NCBI GenBank assembly: GCA_028736075.1 | Contig: CP117875.1 | Location: 1,116,001-1,180,000 of the forward strand | Source of the DNA: Chryseobacterium sp. KACC 21268 | GTDB taxonomy: Bacteria; Bacteroidota; Bacteroidia; Flavobacteriales; Weeksellaceae | DNA: 64,000 nt | Direction: 5' to 3' | Part shown: positions 48,996 through 58,276 of the stretch, in pieces | How the letters are laid out: every line of letters starts with the position of its first letter | Position numbering within the stretch: the stretch's first letter is position 1 | The notes under the pieces: generated by a model | Databases searched by the model: none | Seen by the model: the letters and a program-made list of their open reading frames with translations, nothing else | Told to the model about the DNA's origin: nothing | Made by a program: the position numbers and the translations under genes

Positions 48996-50624
48996 TTATA
49001 CCTGAATCACGCCCAAATTGAATTTTTCTGTAATTGGAGAATGGTTAGCAGCTTCGATTCCCATACTGATCCACTTTCTGGTATCAACGGGATTGATAAT
49101 TGCATCTGTCCACAGCCTTGCAGCGGCGTATGTCGGCTGGGTCTGCCTTGTGTAATCTTTCAATATTCTGTCTAGCAACTCTTTTCTATCTTCATCGGTA
49201 ATTTCTTTCCCTTGTTTTTTTAATGCAGATTCTTGGATTTGAAGTAATACTTTTCCAGCTTGTGAACCTCCCATCACCGCAAGTTCTGCCCACGGCCACG
49301 CAACGATCAGTCTAGGATCGTAGGCTTTTCCGCACATCGCGTAATTTCCTGCGCCATAAGAATTACCGGTAATGATCGTGAATTTTGGAACTACGGAATT
49401 CGCTACCGCATTTACCATTTTTGCACCATCTTTTATGATTCCGCCTTGTTCAGACTTTGAACCAACCATAAAGCCTGTCACATCCTGCAGAAACACCAAA
49501 GGGATTTTTCTCTGATTACAATTAGCAATGAAGCGCGTCGCCTTATCTGCAGAGTCAGAATAGATCACACCTCCAAACTGCATCTCACCTTTTCCACTTT
49601 TCACCAGTTTTCTTTGATTGGCAACTATTCCAACGCTCCATCCGTCAACTCTTGCGGTGCAGCAGATGATGCTTTTGCCATAGTCTGGTTTGTACTCTTC
49701 GTATTCAGAATTATCAACAAGGCATTTTATAATTTCCAAAGTGTCATATTGTTCAGATCTGATGGCAGGCATTATTCCAAAGAGGTTATCAGGATTTTCT
49801 TTTGGTGGAGCACTTTCTATTCGGTCAAATCCGGCTTTGTCAAAATCACCTAGCGACTTCATAATATTTTTAATTCGATCCAAAGCATCTTTATCATCTT
49901 TAGCTTTGTAATCTGTAACGCCAGAGATTTCGCAGTGAGTTGTTGCTCCGCCAAGTGATTCATTATCAATATTTTCGCCGATCGCAGCTTTCACCAGATA
50001 GCTCCCTGCCAGGAAAATACTTCCTGTTTTGTCAACGATCATCGCTTCATCACTCATAATGGGCAGATACGCGCCACCAGCCACACAGCTTCCCATAATT
50101 GCTGAAATTTGAACAATTCCAGAGGAACTCATCTTGGCATTGTTTCGGAAGATCCGTCCAAACATTTCTTTGTCGGGAAAGATTTCGTCCTGCATCGGCA
50201 GAAAAACGCCGGCAGAATCAACAAGATAAATGATTGGCAGACGGTTTTCCATCGCAATTTCCTGCGCTCTTAGATTTTTCTTTCCGGTAATTGGAAACCA
50301 GGCGCCAGCTTTCACCGTAGCATCATTGGCAACTACGATGCACTGCCTTCCAGAAACATATCCCATCATCACAACCACGCCGCCAGCAGGACATCCACCT
50401 TGCTCCTCATACATTTCGTAACCAGCAAATGCGCCAATTTCTATAGATTCAGAATTTTTATCGAAAAGATATTCCAATCTTTCTCGGACAGTCATTTTTC
50501 CTTGGTCACGTTGTTTTTGGAGCGATTTTTCGCCGCCGCCCAATTTGATCTTTGCCAAGGTTTTCTTGATGTCAGAATATTTCAGTTTGTTGATATCTTC
50601 TCTTTTGTTGAATTCTAAATCCAT
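48996..50624 (-). CDS. Acyl-CoA carboxylase beta (carboxyltransferase) subunit
   Basis: 542 residues, two crotonase-like halves of the carboxyltransferase. GGCPAGGVVV, IYLVDSAGVFLPMQDEIF and MGSCVAGGAYLP lie in the N-half, and FLQDVTGFMVGSKSEQGGI, GNSYGAGNYAMCG and PWAELAVMGG in the C-half. The TTHCEISGVTDYKAKDD segment is closer to methylcrotonoyl-CoA carboxylase beta than to propionyl-CoA carboxylase (inference). It transfers carboxyl from biotin to an acyl-CoA. No biotin-carrier alpha subunit lies in the window. Single gene. Confidence 0.9.
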   Translation of the reverse strand: MDLEFNKREDINKLKYSDIKKTLAKIKLGGGEKSLQKQRDQGKMTVRERLEYLFDKNSESIEIGAFAGYEMYEEQGGCPAGGVVVMMGYVSGRQCIVVANDATVKAGAWFPITGKKNLRAQEIAMENRLPIIYLVDSAGVFLPMQDEIFPDKEMFGRIFRNNAKMSSSGIVQISAIMGSCVAGGAYLPIMSDEAMIVDKTGSIFLAGSYLVKAAIGENIDNESLGGATTHCEISGVTDYKAKDDKDALDRIKNIMKSLGDFDKAGFDRIESAPPKENPDNLFGIMPAIRSEQYDTLEIIKCLVDNSEYEEYKPDYGKSIICCTARVDGWSVGIVANQRKLVKSGKGEMQFGGVIYSDSADKATRFIANCNQRKIPLVFLQDVTGFMVGSKSEQGGIIKDGAKMVNAVANSVVPKFTIITGNSYGAGNYAMCGKAYDPRLIVAWPWAELAVMGGSQAGKVLLQIQESALKKQGKEITDEDRKELLDRILKDYTRQTQPTYAAARLWTDAIINPVDTRKWISMGIEAANHSPITEKFNLGVIQV

Positions 50625-50797
50625 TTTGATTTTCTTTGGCTCTAAAGATAAAATATTTTAAATAATCACAAAGCAGAAAAGCTAATTCTTGCATTTAGAA
50701 TTTGATATAAAATATAATTCTCTTTTCTGCGTTGTTAATTTAAATACAATAAATTTTTAGTTAGTTTATGTTATTTTGATAAGTTCTTTATTAAAAG
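50625..50797. other. Intergenic stretch before an orphan terminator
   Basis: AT-rich DNA between divergent genes with no reading frame and no clear -7 box. It ends in a plus-strand terminator at 50798, so a short plus-strand RNA starting within it is possible. Confidence 0.2.
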
Positions 50798-50828
50798 ATC
50801 CGTATAATCCAATTATGCGGATTTTTTA
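50798..50828 (+). terminator. Orphan intrinsic terminator upstream of the DMT transporter
   Basis: ATCCGTATAA (50798-50807) pairs with TTATGCGGAT (50813-50822; one G-U), followed by TTTT. No plus-strand gene lies upstream (the neighbour is divergent), and the DMT gene's own -7 box is farther downstream at 50884. Confidence 0.55.
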
Positions 50829-50883
50829 TGCTCAAATTCGTAGCATATCTCAGTTTTAGACATAAAACCTGCAATATTTATCC

Positions 50884-50891
50884 TAATTTTG
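50884..50891 (+). promoter_or_regulatory. -7 box (TAATTTTG) of the DMT / PorV-like operon
   Basis: Exact TAnnTTTG match 24 bases before the ATG at 50915. Confidence 0.5.
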
Positions 50892-50914
50892 CAGACTGAA
50901 AATCAATCGTTCCA

Positions 50915-51814
50915 ATGAAGAATTCTTATTTGCTGAGGTTGCACTTTATCGTGTTTTTATGGGGTTTTACAGCTATTCTTGGGAAGTTGATTCTCGCTGA
51001 GGCTCAGGTTCTCGTTTTCTACAGAATGATGTTCGCTGCGATTTTTCTTTATTTATATATTAGATTGATCAAAAAAGAAAGTATCAAAGTTTCAAAAAAC
51101 CTCTTATTTCAGTTGGTAGCAATAGGTAGCGTAATGGCTTTTCACTGGCTTTTCTTTTTCCAGTCCATCAAAGTTTCAAATGTTTCGATTGCTTTGTCGT
51201 GCCTTTCATTGTCAACATTATTTGCATCATTGATAGAGCCCTTGGTGTACCGCAGAAAGCCAGATTGGGTGGAAGTGATCATCGGACTTATTATCGTAGT
51301 CTGTATTTCGCTGATTTTCAATGCGGAACTTAAATATAAAGAAGGAATCATCTACGGAGTTCTGTGTGCATTTTGCGGGACAATATTTTCTGTCTTTAAT
51401 GGAAAGATCTTCGGGAAAACCAGTTCTGGAAATATTATTTTTTATGAGATTGCCGGCGGATGGTTGATTATCAGTTTGTTTTTTCTTTTTACAGGACAAA
51501 TTTCTTCCGTCAGCGAAATAAGTTATACCGATATTGCGTTAGTATTATTGCTGGCTTCTGTCTTCACGGCATACCCAATGTTTGAAAGTGTGAAACTGAT
51601 GAAATTCATTTCGCCTTTTACATTGATCCTGACAGTGAATTTGGAACCGGTTTACGGGATTATATTAGCTTTTTTTATCTTTGGAGCATCAGAGCATATG
51701 AGTCCTGTTTTTTATGGTGCTTCGTTCGTTATGATTGCGTCTATCGTAGTCAACGGGGTCATCAAATCAAAAAGAAAAAAGGAAGTTGCCCTTACAGAAA
51801 CTGAAACTCTGTAA
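50915..51814 (+). CDS. EamA-type drug/metabolite exporter (DMT superfamily)
   Basis: 299 residues, ten hydrophobic helices in two five-helix EamA repeats (LHFIVFLWGFTAILGKLIL begins the first, IIYGVLCAFCGTIFSVFNG the second). The substrate is not readable; family members export amino acids, sugars or nucleotides. Followed after ten bases by a PorV-like gene, and the three genes to 53724 appear to be one operon, so its cargo might concern the cell envelope (inference). Confidence 0.85.
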   Translation: MKNSYLLRLHFIVFLWGFTAILGKLILAEAQVLVFYRMMFAAIFLYLYIRLIKKESIKVSKNLLFQLVAIGSVMAFHWLFFFQSIKVSNVSIALSCLSLSTLFASLIEPLVYRRKPDWVEVIIGLIIVVCISLIFNAELKYKEGIIYGVLCAFCGTIFSVFNGKIFGKTSSGNIIFYEIAGGWLIISLFFLFTGQISSVSEISYTDIALVLLLASVFTAYPMFESVKLMKFISPFTLILTVNLEPVYGIILAFFIFGASEHMSPVFYGASFVMIASIVVNGVIKSKRKKEVALTETETL

Positions 51815-51824
51815 ACACAAATTA

Positions 51825-52907
51825 ATGAAAAGAATTTTATTTTTTTTACTGATCATTTCAACCCAATTTTCTGATGCACAGATCATCAGAAAATATTCCA
51901 ATGAGTTCCTGAATATTGGAGCAGGTGCCAGAGGTCTTGCTATGGGTGGTGCAGTGGTTTCCAATCAGGATGATGTCTATTCTCCAATGTGGAATCCAGC
52001 TGGTTTGATGAAAATTGACACCGACTGGCAGGTTGCAGCAATGCACGCAGAGTATTTCGAATCCATAGCCAAATACGATTATATTTCTTATGCTAAACCT
52101 CTGGATTACGGAAATGGGGTATTTGCAATCTCACTCGTAAGATTAGGCGTTGATAATATCCTAAACACTACACAATTAATTGACTCTGAAGGGAATATTG
52201 ATTATGATAAAATCAGTTCTTTTTCCACATCAGATTACGCGGCTTTATTTTCCTATGCTTTTCATCCAAACGGCAATCAGAAGTTAGATGTTGGAGCAAC
52301 AGCAAAAGTGGTTTACAGAAATGTTGGCAAATTTGCCAGTGGTTATGGTTTTGGATTTGATGTCGGTGCAATCTATCATTCAGACACGGATTGGAACTAC
52401 GGTTTTATGCTGAGAGATGCCACTACAACGGTCAATTTTTGGACCATCAATCAAAAGGAATTATCTGCAGTGGTAAATGGGGAAGAGTTCAACCCAGCTC
52501 CCACAGATAAAATGGAGATCACAATGCCAAAGCTGAATCTTGGTGTCAGCAAAACCTTTGAGTTTAGTAGAGATTTAAAATTATTGCCGGAAGCTGGGGT
52601 TAATATAGATTTTGCGAAAACGGCTGCATTAGTTTCTACGGATTTTGCCAGCATTACGCCTTATGCCGGTGGCGAATTGATATTTCAGGATATGATTTTC
52701 GTAAGATTGGGACTCAATAGGTTTCAAACGATTTCTGATATCGAGGATCTGAAGCGTAAAGTTTCTTTCCAGCCGAGTGCGGGAATTGGAATCAAATATA
52801 AAGGTCTAACTTTGGACTATGCAATCACCAACTCCGGAATCGGTGGTTCCAATTTCTACTCTAATTTCTTTTCTTTGAAATTGGATATGCAAGGTTTTAG
52901 AAACTAA
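51825..52907 (+). CDS. PorV/PorQ family outer-membrane protein
   Basis: 360 residues from the ATG at 51825. Signal peptide (to FSDAQ), then the family signature NIGAGARGLAMGGAVVSNQDDVYSPMWNPAGL and a 14-strand FadL-like beta-barrel with aromatic strand ends. PorV and PorQ are T9SS components; PorV shuttles cargo from the translocon to the attachment complex. The copy here is not next to porU, so it may be a paralogue (PorV2-like) and not the main shuttle. The alternative start at 51786 lies inside the DMT gene. Confidence 0.85.
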   Translation: MKRILFFLLIISTQFSDAQIIRKYSNEFLNIGAGARGLAMGGAVVSNQDDVYSPMWNPAGLMKIDTDWQVAAMHAEYFESIAKYDYISYAKPLDYGNGVFAISLVRLGVDNILNTTQLIDSEGNIDYDKISSFSTSDYAALFSYAFHPNGNQKLDVGATAKVVYRNVGKFASGYGFGFDVGAIYHSDTDWNYGFMLRDATTTVNFWTINQKELSAVVNGEEFNPAPTDKMEITMPKLNLGVSKTFEFSRDLKLLPEAGVNIDFAKTAALVSTDFASITPYAGGELIFQDMIFVRLGLNRFQTISDIEDLKRKVSFQPSAGIGIKYKGLTLDYAITNSGIGGSNFYSNFFSLKLDMQGFRN

Positions 52908-52926
52908 TTAAATTACAGTTTTCATT

Positions 52927-53724
52927 ATGAAAAAAATAGCAAGCTTACTTTCAATCATATTAATGACATTGATAAAAGCACAGGCCGTTTCTGATTACAG
53001 ATATATTTTGGTTCCGGCAGAACTGAGTGATTTCAAAGAGAACAAATCATATGGTTTGGATACGATTCTTGAAAATTCTCTAAAAGGAAAAAAATATACG
53101 ATTCTTTCGGAGAACAAATCCACCTGGCCAGCAGACGCCCTTGGAAATCCTTGCAAAGTTTTGACTGCTGATATTTTGAATGATAAAAGTATGTTCAGAA
53201 ACAAGATCATCCTGCAGTTCAAAGATTGTAACAATCAAGTGATTTTGGCGGAAAAAGCTAGCAGTTCAATAAAAGAATTTGAACCTGGTTACAAAGATGC
53301 TTTGAAGTTGGCTTTAGGTAAGATTCCCGTATCTAATCCATCTTCAAAAATTGAAAATCTTGCTGATGTAAAACCTCAAGAGACCATCAAACCACAGGAA
53401 ACAGTAAAACAGCAGGATGCTATCAAAACTGTAGAGGAAACAAAGCCAAAAGAAACCAGTGCTCAAACTTCCACTGCTCAAAGATATACAAAAGGTAATC
53501 TGTCCTTGCAAAAGATCCAGATTGCAGAAGATCAATTCATTTTGGTAGATGGAAACAGTTCTGTGCCTTTTGCAACGTTCAAATCTACTGCTAAGAAAGA
53601 TGTTTACAGAGTGAAATTAGGCTCAGGAGAATCCACGATCGGTTACTATGAAAATGGAAATATCATCATCGAAATGCCAAAAAGCAATGGCGAATTTTCC
53701 AACGAAATTTTCACCGCTAATTAG
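52927..53724 (+). CDS. Secreted hypothetical protein with PQE repeat linker
   Basis: 265 residues: signal peptide (MKKIASLLSIILMTLIKAQA), an N-terminal domain of about 120 residues with two cysteines (NPCK, FKDCNNQ), a low-complexity linker of imperfect KPQETIK / KPQETVK / KQQDAIK repeats (about 152-190), and a beta C-terminal domain (NLSLQKIQIAEDQFILVDG ...). I recognise no family. It follows the PorV-like gene by 19 bases and probably shares its transcript, so an outer-membrane partner role is possible. Confidence 0.7.
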   Translation: MKKIASLLSIILMTLIKAQAVSDYRYILVPAELSDFKENKSYGLDTILENSLKGKKYTILSENKSTWPADALGNPCKVLTADILNDKSMFRNKIILQFKDCNNQVILAEKASSSIKEFEPGYKDALKLALGKIPVSNPSSKIENLADVKPQETIKPQETVKQQDAIKTVEETKPKETSAQTSTAQRYTKGNLSLQKIQIAEDQFILVDGNSSVPFATFKSTAKKDVYRVKLGSGESTIGYYENGNIIIEMPKSNGEFSNEIFTAN

Positions 53725-53752
53725 TTGGGTAAGATTTTAATTAATAAAATAG

Positions 53753-53786
53753 AAAAAGGTCAGAAGCAATTCTGACCTTTTTTATT
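53753..53786. terminator. Bidirectional terminator with GCAA loop
   Basis: A perfect 13-bp stem AAAAAGGTCAGAA / TTCTGACCTTTTT (53753-53765 and 53770-53782) closed by a GCAA tetraloop. It lies between convergent genes. Confidence 0.9.
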
Positions 53787-53795
53787 TTTAAATAT

Positions 53796-54431
53796 TTATT
53801 TATTCGGTTGCGGCGTGTAGCGCAAATATGGTTTGATGACCTTCACACCTTTCACAAATTTTTTCTCCGCATCTTCCTGAGAAACTGCCGGTGGAATGAT
53901 GACATCATCGCCGTCTTTCCAATCTACTGGTGTTGCAACACCGTAGCCATCCACCAATTGTAGAGAATCTAAAACCCTCAATATTTCAGTGAAATTTCGG
54001 CCTGTAGATGCAGGATATGTGATGATCAACCGTACTTTTTTATTTGGGTCGATGATGAGTAGGGACCTCACGGTCAATGAGGCGTTGGCGTTGGGATGGA
54101 TGAAATCATACAACTCAGAAACTTTTTTGTCCTGATCGGCAATGATGGGGAATTCAACTTCTGTATTTTGAGTTTCGTTGATGTCAAGGACCCAACCTTT
54201 GTGATTCTCGATTCCATCGACGCTCAAGGCAATTACTTTTGTATTTCTTTTATCAAATTCTGGTTTCAGTTCTGATGTTTTGCCAAGTTCCGTGGTGCAA
54301 ACCGGTGTGTAATCTGCAGGATGTGAGAATAAGATTCCCCAAGAATCACCTAGGTAATCGTAAAAGTTAAGTTTTCCAAGACTGCTTTCTGCATCGAAAT
54401 CCGGAGCGGTGTCACCAAGTTTTATAGACAT
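53796..54431 (-). CDS. 1-Cys type peroxiredoxin (Prx6 group)
   Basis: 211 residues. The peroxidatic cysteine is in SHPADYTPVCTTELG, in the pattern of the Prx6 subgroup, with an extended C-terminal part (DWKDGDDVIIPP ... KGVKVIKPYLRYTPQP) and no clear resolving cysteine. It reduces peroxides with a low-molecular-weight thiol or thioredoxin; bacillithiol is available here (bshA). Own promoter box; bidirectional terminator behind it. Confidence 0.92.
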   Translation of the reverse strand: MSIKLGDTAPDFDAESSLGKLNFYDYLGDSWGILFSHPADYTPVCTTELGKTSELKPEFDKRNTKVIALSVDGIENHKGWVLDINETQNTEVEFPIIADQDKKVSELYDFIHPNANASLTVRSLLIIDPNKKVRLIITYPASTGRNFTEILRVLDSLQLVDGYGVATPVDWKDGDDVIIPPAVSQEDAEKKFVKGVKVIKPYLRYTPQPNK

Positions 54432-54460
54432 ATTTTAATATTTTTTTGATTAATGGATAA

Positions 54461-54468
54461 CAAATTTA
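54461..54468 (-). promoter_or_regulatory. -7 box (TAAATTTG) of the peroxiredoxin gene
   Basis: Exact TAnnTTTG match on the minus strand, 30 bases before the ATG. Confidence 0.5.
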
Positions 54469-54522
54469 ATAAATAAAATTTCAATTCATACTAGATTAGT
54501 ATTATTTATTTTTAACAATAAA

Positions 54523-54552
54523 AAAACCATTCAGAAAATTCTAAATGGTTTT
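54523..54552 (-). terminator. Intrinsic terminator of the lipoprotein gene
   Basis: AAAACCATT (54523-54531) pairs with AATGGTTTT (54544-54552); a T run follows on the minus strand. Confidence 0.75.
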
Positions 54553-54574
54553 AATATTTTAGGCAAAAGCTGAA

Positions 54575-55087
54575 TTAAAATGTTCCAACTTTACTGTCAT
54601 CGATGTTATATTTTGCAATAACTTCCTCGTAAGACATTTTTCTGATATCCTCAACGTTGGCATTTTTTCCAAAAACAGCAGGTACCAATACCACTCTGAA
54701 TCTTTGATTGTTCAAATACTTCGGCGTCGTGCTGATGTCATAAGTTCCACCTGCGTAGATCAGGAAATCATTTTTTGTAAAATCGAAATCATAGTCCAAT
54801 TCTCCTTGCTCCAAGTAAAGTGTTCTTGGGATTGGCTGCCAAACTACAGCACCGTTTTCGGTTCCAGCTTGTCTGTAGATCACTACATAATCTTGGTCCA
54901 ATAAAGGATTGTTGAATGATTGACTAAAAAACCAACCATCTGTAGCATTAAATGTGAAATTTACATTAAGGTCATATACTGCAGGATAATCCACTTCAAC
55001 ATTTACATAATCGTCGTCGTCATCTTTACAGCTAAAGATAAATATACTGGAAATCAGTATCAATAAAAGGGGAAGGAACTTTTTCAT
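54575..55087 (-). CDS. Surface-type lipoprotein of unknown function
   Basis: 170 residues. Lipoprotein signal ending FIFSC (cysteine 20) followed by KDDDDDY. Lys plus two acidic residues just after the cysteine matches the lipoprotein export signal known from Capnocytophaga and Bacteroides, which sends lipoproteins to the cell surface. The rest is beta-rich with several aromatic residues (NFTFNATDGWFFSQSF, LYLEQGELDYDFDF). Family unknown. Confidence 0.75.
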   Translation of the reverse strand: MKKFLPLLLILISSIFIFSCKDDDDDYVNVEVDYPAVYDLNVNFTFNATDGWFFSQSFNNPLLDQDYVVIYRQAGTENGAVVWQPIPRTLYLEQGELDYDFDFTKNDFLIYAGGTYDISTTPKYLNNQRFRVVLVPAVFGKNANVEDIRKMSYEEVIAKYNIDDSKVGTF

Positions 55088-55203
55088 AAGTTTAAAGTAT
55101 TTACGTTATAAATTTTATTACAAATAACAGACCATAAAAATAGCCATTTTCAGCGGAATTAATATCTTTATGGAAAGTTTCTAAAATTTTAGATATCAAA
55201 AAA

Positions 55204-56955
55204 ATGAAAAGGTTAAGTCTTATAATAATAACTTTTATTTCACAGTTTTATTTCCCTCAATACCAACCAAAAAATCTTTCCAGTTCCGATCTCAAAAAAG
55301 CAAAAGATTGGGTTGATAAAACCTACAATGCGCTTTCACAAGAGGAAAAACTTGGTCAGCTTTTCATCGTTGCACTTTACACGAATAAGGATGAAGCGCA
55401 CATCAACCAAATCCGAAATATCGTTTTGAATGATAAGATCGGTGGATTGATTTTGATGCAAGACGATGCAACGAGAGAAATTAATTTGGTCAACGAATTT
55501 CAGTCCAAGTCAAAAGTGCCTTTGATGATTGGGATGGATGCAGAATGGGGCGTTTTCCAGAGGATTGCAAAAGCACACAAATATCCTTGGGCAATTACGT
55601 TGGGAGCGATTCAGGATAAAAATCTGATTCACGATATGGCATCCAAAATTGCTGAAGATTGCAAGCGAATGGGCATCAATTGGGATTTTGCGCCCGTTGT
55701 AGATGTGAATACGAATCCAAACAATCCAATCATCGGCAACAGAAGTTTCGGTTCTGATGTCAATAATGTCTTGAGTTCCGCTTTGGCATATTCCAACGGT
55801 TTGCAGGACAACAAAGTGCTGGGAGCAATTAAGCATTTTCCTGGTCACGGCGATACGGACAAAGATTCCCACTTGGATTTGCCAGTCGTTTCCCACAATA
55901 TGGAACGATTGGAAAAAACTGAACTTGCACCTTTCAAAGCATTGATGGACAAAGGAATTGGTGGCGTAATGGTCGCGCATCTATACGTTCCAAGTCTTGA
56001 AAGCGAGAAAGGAATTCCAGCGTCGATTTCCAAAAAAATCATCACTGGATTGTTGAAAGAAAAATATGGCTACAAAGGTTTGATTATTACCGATGCGCTC
56101 AATATGGGCGCGGTGGCGAACAAATTCAAAGCGGGAGAATTGGATGCGTTGGCTTTCAAAGCCGGGAACGATATTATGTTGTTTTCGCAGGATGTTGCGA
56201 CCGGAAAAAGATTGATTCAGAAAGCGATTGATAATAAAGAAATTTCACAAAATAGAGTAGAGGAGAGCGTGAAGAAAATTCTCTTGACCAAATATTTTCT
56301 AGGTCTTGATAAATATTCCAACGTCAATCCGGAAAATATAAACGAAGATTTGAACAACGCTTCACATTCCGAAATCGTTCAAAAAATGTACGCCAGCGCT
56401 TTAACATTAATTAAAGATGACAAAAAACTGTTGCCTCTCAATTGCAAAGAAACTTATTATTATGTTCCATTGGAAGAAGCGCCTTACGAAACTTTCGTCA
56501 ATCAATTGAATACAGAAACAACGGTGATTCTAAAAAAAGCTTCGGAAATCAATTCAATTCCAGCAAACTCAAAAGTGATTGTCGGTTTTCACAAAGACAA
56601 TTCGACAGCTTACAAACCTTATAAAATTTCGGATTCAAGCAAAAAGATTCTTTCAGATTTAAACAAAAATCAAACTGTGATTCTGGACGTTTTCGGAAGT
56701 CCGTACGCTTTGAAAGATATTGATATTTCTAAAGTTTCCACAGTCTTAGTTTCTTACGAAAATAATGACGACGCGATGAAAGCCACAGCCAACGGACTTT
56801 TAGGTCAAACTAAAATCTGGGGAAGACTTCCGGTTTTGGTAAACGACAATTTAAAATTCGGAATGGGAATGGATATTGACGCTAAAATCCCAACCAATCA
56901 AACCGATAGAAAAAATAGTTCGGAAACGAAGAATTCTAAGGTGCGAATTGAGTAA
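55204..56955 (+). CDS. Glycoside hydrolase family 3, beta-N-acetylhexosaminidase type
   Basis: 583 residues: signal peptide (to QFYFPQ), the GH3 TIM barrel with KHFPGHGDTDKDSHLDLP, which carries the His-Asp acid/base pair of NagZ-type enzymes, and ITDALNMGA with the nucleophile Asp; then a C-terminal domain (about 400-570). NagZ-like enzymes remove N-acetylglucosamine from muropeptides or chitin pieces. Because of the signal peptide this one acts in the periplasm or outside, unlike cytoplasmic NagZ. Some Bacteroidota versions have a fused beta-lactamase; not here. Confidence 0.88.
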   Translation: MKRLSLIIITFISQFYFPQYQPKNLSSSDLKKAKDWVDKTYNALSQEEKLGQLFIVALYTNKDEAHINQIRNIVLNDKIGGLILMQDDATREINLVNEFQSKSKVPLMIGMDAEWGVFQRIAKAHKYPWAITLGAIQDKNLIHDMASKIAEDCKRMGINWDFAPVVDVNTNPNNPIIGNRSFGSDVNNVLSSALAYSNGLQDNKVLGAIKHFPGHGDTDKDSHLDLPVVSHNMERLEKTELAPFKALMDKGIGGVMVAHLYVPSLESEKGIPASISKKIITGLLKEKYGYKGLIITDALNMGAVANKFKAGELDALAFKAGNDIMLFSQDVATGKRLIQKAIDNKEISQNRVEESVKKILLTKYFLGLDKYSNVNPENINEDLNNASHSEIVQKMYASALTLIKDDKKLLPLNCKETYYYVPLEEAPYETFVNQLNTETTVILKKASEINSIPANSKVIVGFHKDNSTAYKPYKISDSSKKILSDLNKNQTVILDVFGSPYALKDIDISKVSTVLVSYENNDDAMKATANGLLGQTKIWGRLPVLVNDNLKFGMGMDIDAKIPTNQTDRKNSSETKNSKVRIE

Positions 56956-56984
56956 ATTTAAGCAATAAAAAAACTTTAAAGATT

Positions 56985-57063
56985 TTCTCGCAGATTTTAC
57001 AAATCACGCTGATTTTATTTTTTAAATCTGCCAAATTTGCAAAATTTGCAAAATCTGCGAGAA
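56985..57063. repeat. TCTCGCAGATTT-family palindromic repeat, copy 2
   Basis: TTCTCGCAGATTTT (56985-56998) is exactly complementary to 57050-57063. Between the arms the words CAAATTTG, CAAAATTTG and CAAAATCTG repeat with a period of 9-10 bases. Same ends as the copy at 28110-28179. Confidence 0.8.
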
Positions 57064-57107
57064 TTAAAATACAAGAATCTTTTGTGGTTCAAAAACAAAT
57101 AGTAAAA

Positions 57108-58265
57108 ATGAAAATAGGAATACTTTGCTATCCAACTTACGGCGGAAGCGGAATTGTGGCAACGGAATTAGGAATGAGTCTGGCCGACAAAGGTTATGAA
57201 GTTCATTTCATAAGTTCTGCATTGCCAGCGCGTTTGGACGTTACCAATCCGAACATTTTCTTCCACAAAGTGAATGTTCAGACTTATCCGCTGTTCCAGT
57301 ACCAGCCTTACGATATCGCCTTGTCATCGATGATTTATCGCGTTGTCAACCTTTACAAATTGGATATTTTGCACGCGCATTATGCGATTCCTTACGCTTA
57401 CGCCGCATTTACGGCGAAGCAAATGTTGAAGGCAGAACACAAAGATGTGCCTTTGGTGACGACGCTTCACGGGACAGATATTACCTTGGTTGGCCAACAT
57501 CCAAGCTACAAACACGCTGTAGAATTCTCTATCAATCAGAGTGATGCAATTACCTCGGTTTCCGAAAGTCTTAAGAAAGATACACTTCAGTTCTTTAATA
57601 TTCACAAAGAGATTCAGGTAATTACCAATTTTATTGATAATTCGGTTTTTGATGATTGTACTACTTGTCAGCGTGAGCAATTTGCAACCGACGATGAAAA
57701 AATATTAATTCACGTTTCCAATCTCCGTCCTGTAAAAAGAATTCAGGATGTTTTGGAGATTTTCAAAAATGTCAATAAGAAAGTCAAATCAAAACTCATC
57801 ATCATCGGAGAAGGTCCGGAAATGGAGAAAATCAACCAGTTTCTGGAAGAAAATCCAGAATTGATTGGTAAAATAAAATTACTTGGAAAAGTCAACGACC
57901 TTTATAGGATTCTACAACTTTCAGACGTCTTTCTTTTACCTTCCGAGCAGGAAAGTTTCGGATTGGCGGCTTTGGAAGCGATGGCTGCAAAAACGCCGGT
58001 AATCAGCAGTAATGCGGGTGGAATTCCGGAAGTTAATATCCAAGGTGAAACCGGATTTTTGGCTGAAATCGGAAATGTGGAAGCGATGTCCAATTACTGC
58101 ATCAAACTTTTGAGCAACGAAGACCTTCTTGCCGAAATGAAAAAGAATTCGAAAGCACAAGCACTGAAATTCGACCTCAAAAATATCCTTCCAATCTACA
58201 TCGAAATGTACGAAACGACGATTGCGAAGTTTGAAGAAGCGAAGTTGATTGGCGCTGGGAATTAA
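57108..58265 (+). CDS. bshA: N-acetyl-alpha-D-glucosaminyl L-malate synthase BshA
   Basis: 385 residues from the ATG at 57108; a GTG at 57084 is the alternative start. A GT-B glycosyltransferase: glycine-rich MKIGILCYPTYGGSGIVATELG with FISSALPARL, TLHGTDITLVG and SEQESFGLAALEAMA with the EX7E donor motif, all standard for BshA. It joins UDP-GlcNAc and malate in the first step of bacillithiol synthesis. bshB and bshC are not in the window. Confidence 0.93.
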   Translation: MKIGILCYPTYGGSGIVATELGMSLADKGYEVHFISSALPARLDVTNPNIFFHKVNVQTYPLFQYQPYDIALSSMIYRVVNLYKLDILHAHYAIPYAYAAFTAKQMLKAEHKDVPLVTTLHGTDITLVGQHPSYKHAVEFSINQSDAITSVSESLKKDTLQFFNIHKEIQVITNFIDNSVFDDCTTCQREQFATDDEKILIHVSNLRPVKRIQDVLEIFKNVNKKVKSKLIIIGEGPEMEKINQFLEENPELIGKIKLLGKVNDLYRILQLSDVFLLPSEQESFGLAALEAMAAKTPVISSNAGGIPEVNIQGETGFLAEIGNVEAMSNYCIKLLSNEDLLAEMKKNSKAQALKFDLKNILPIYIEMYETTIAKFEEAKLIGAGN

Positions 58266-58276
58266 ATAGAATTTTA

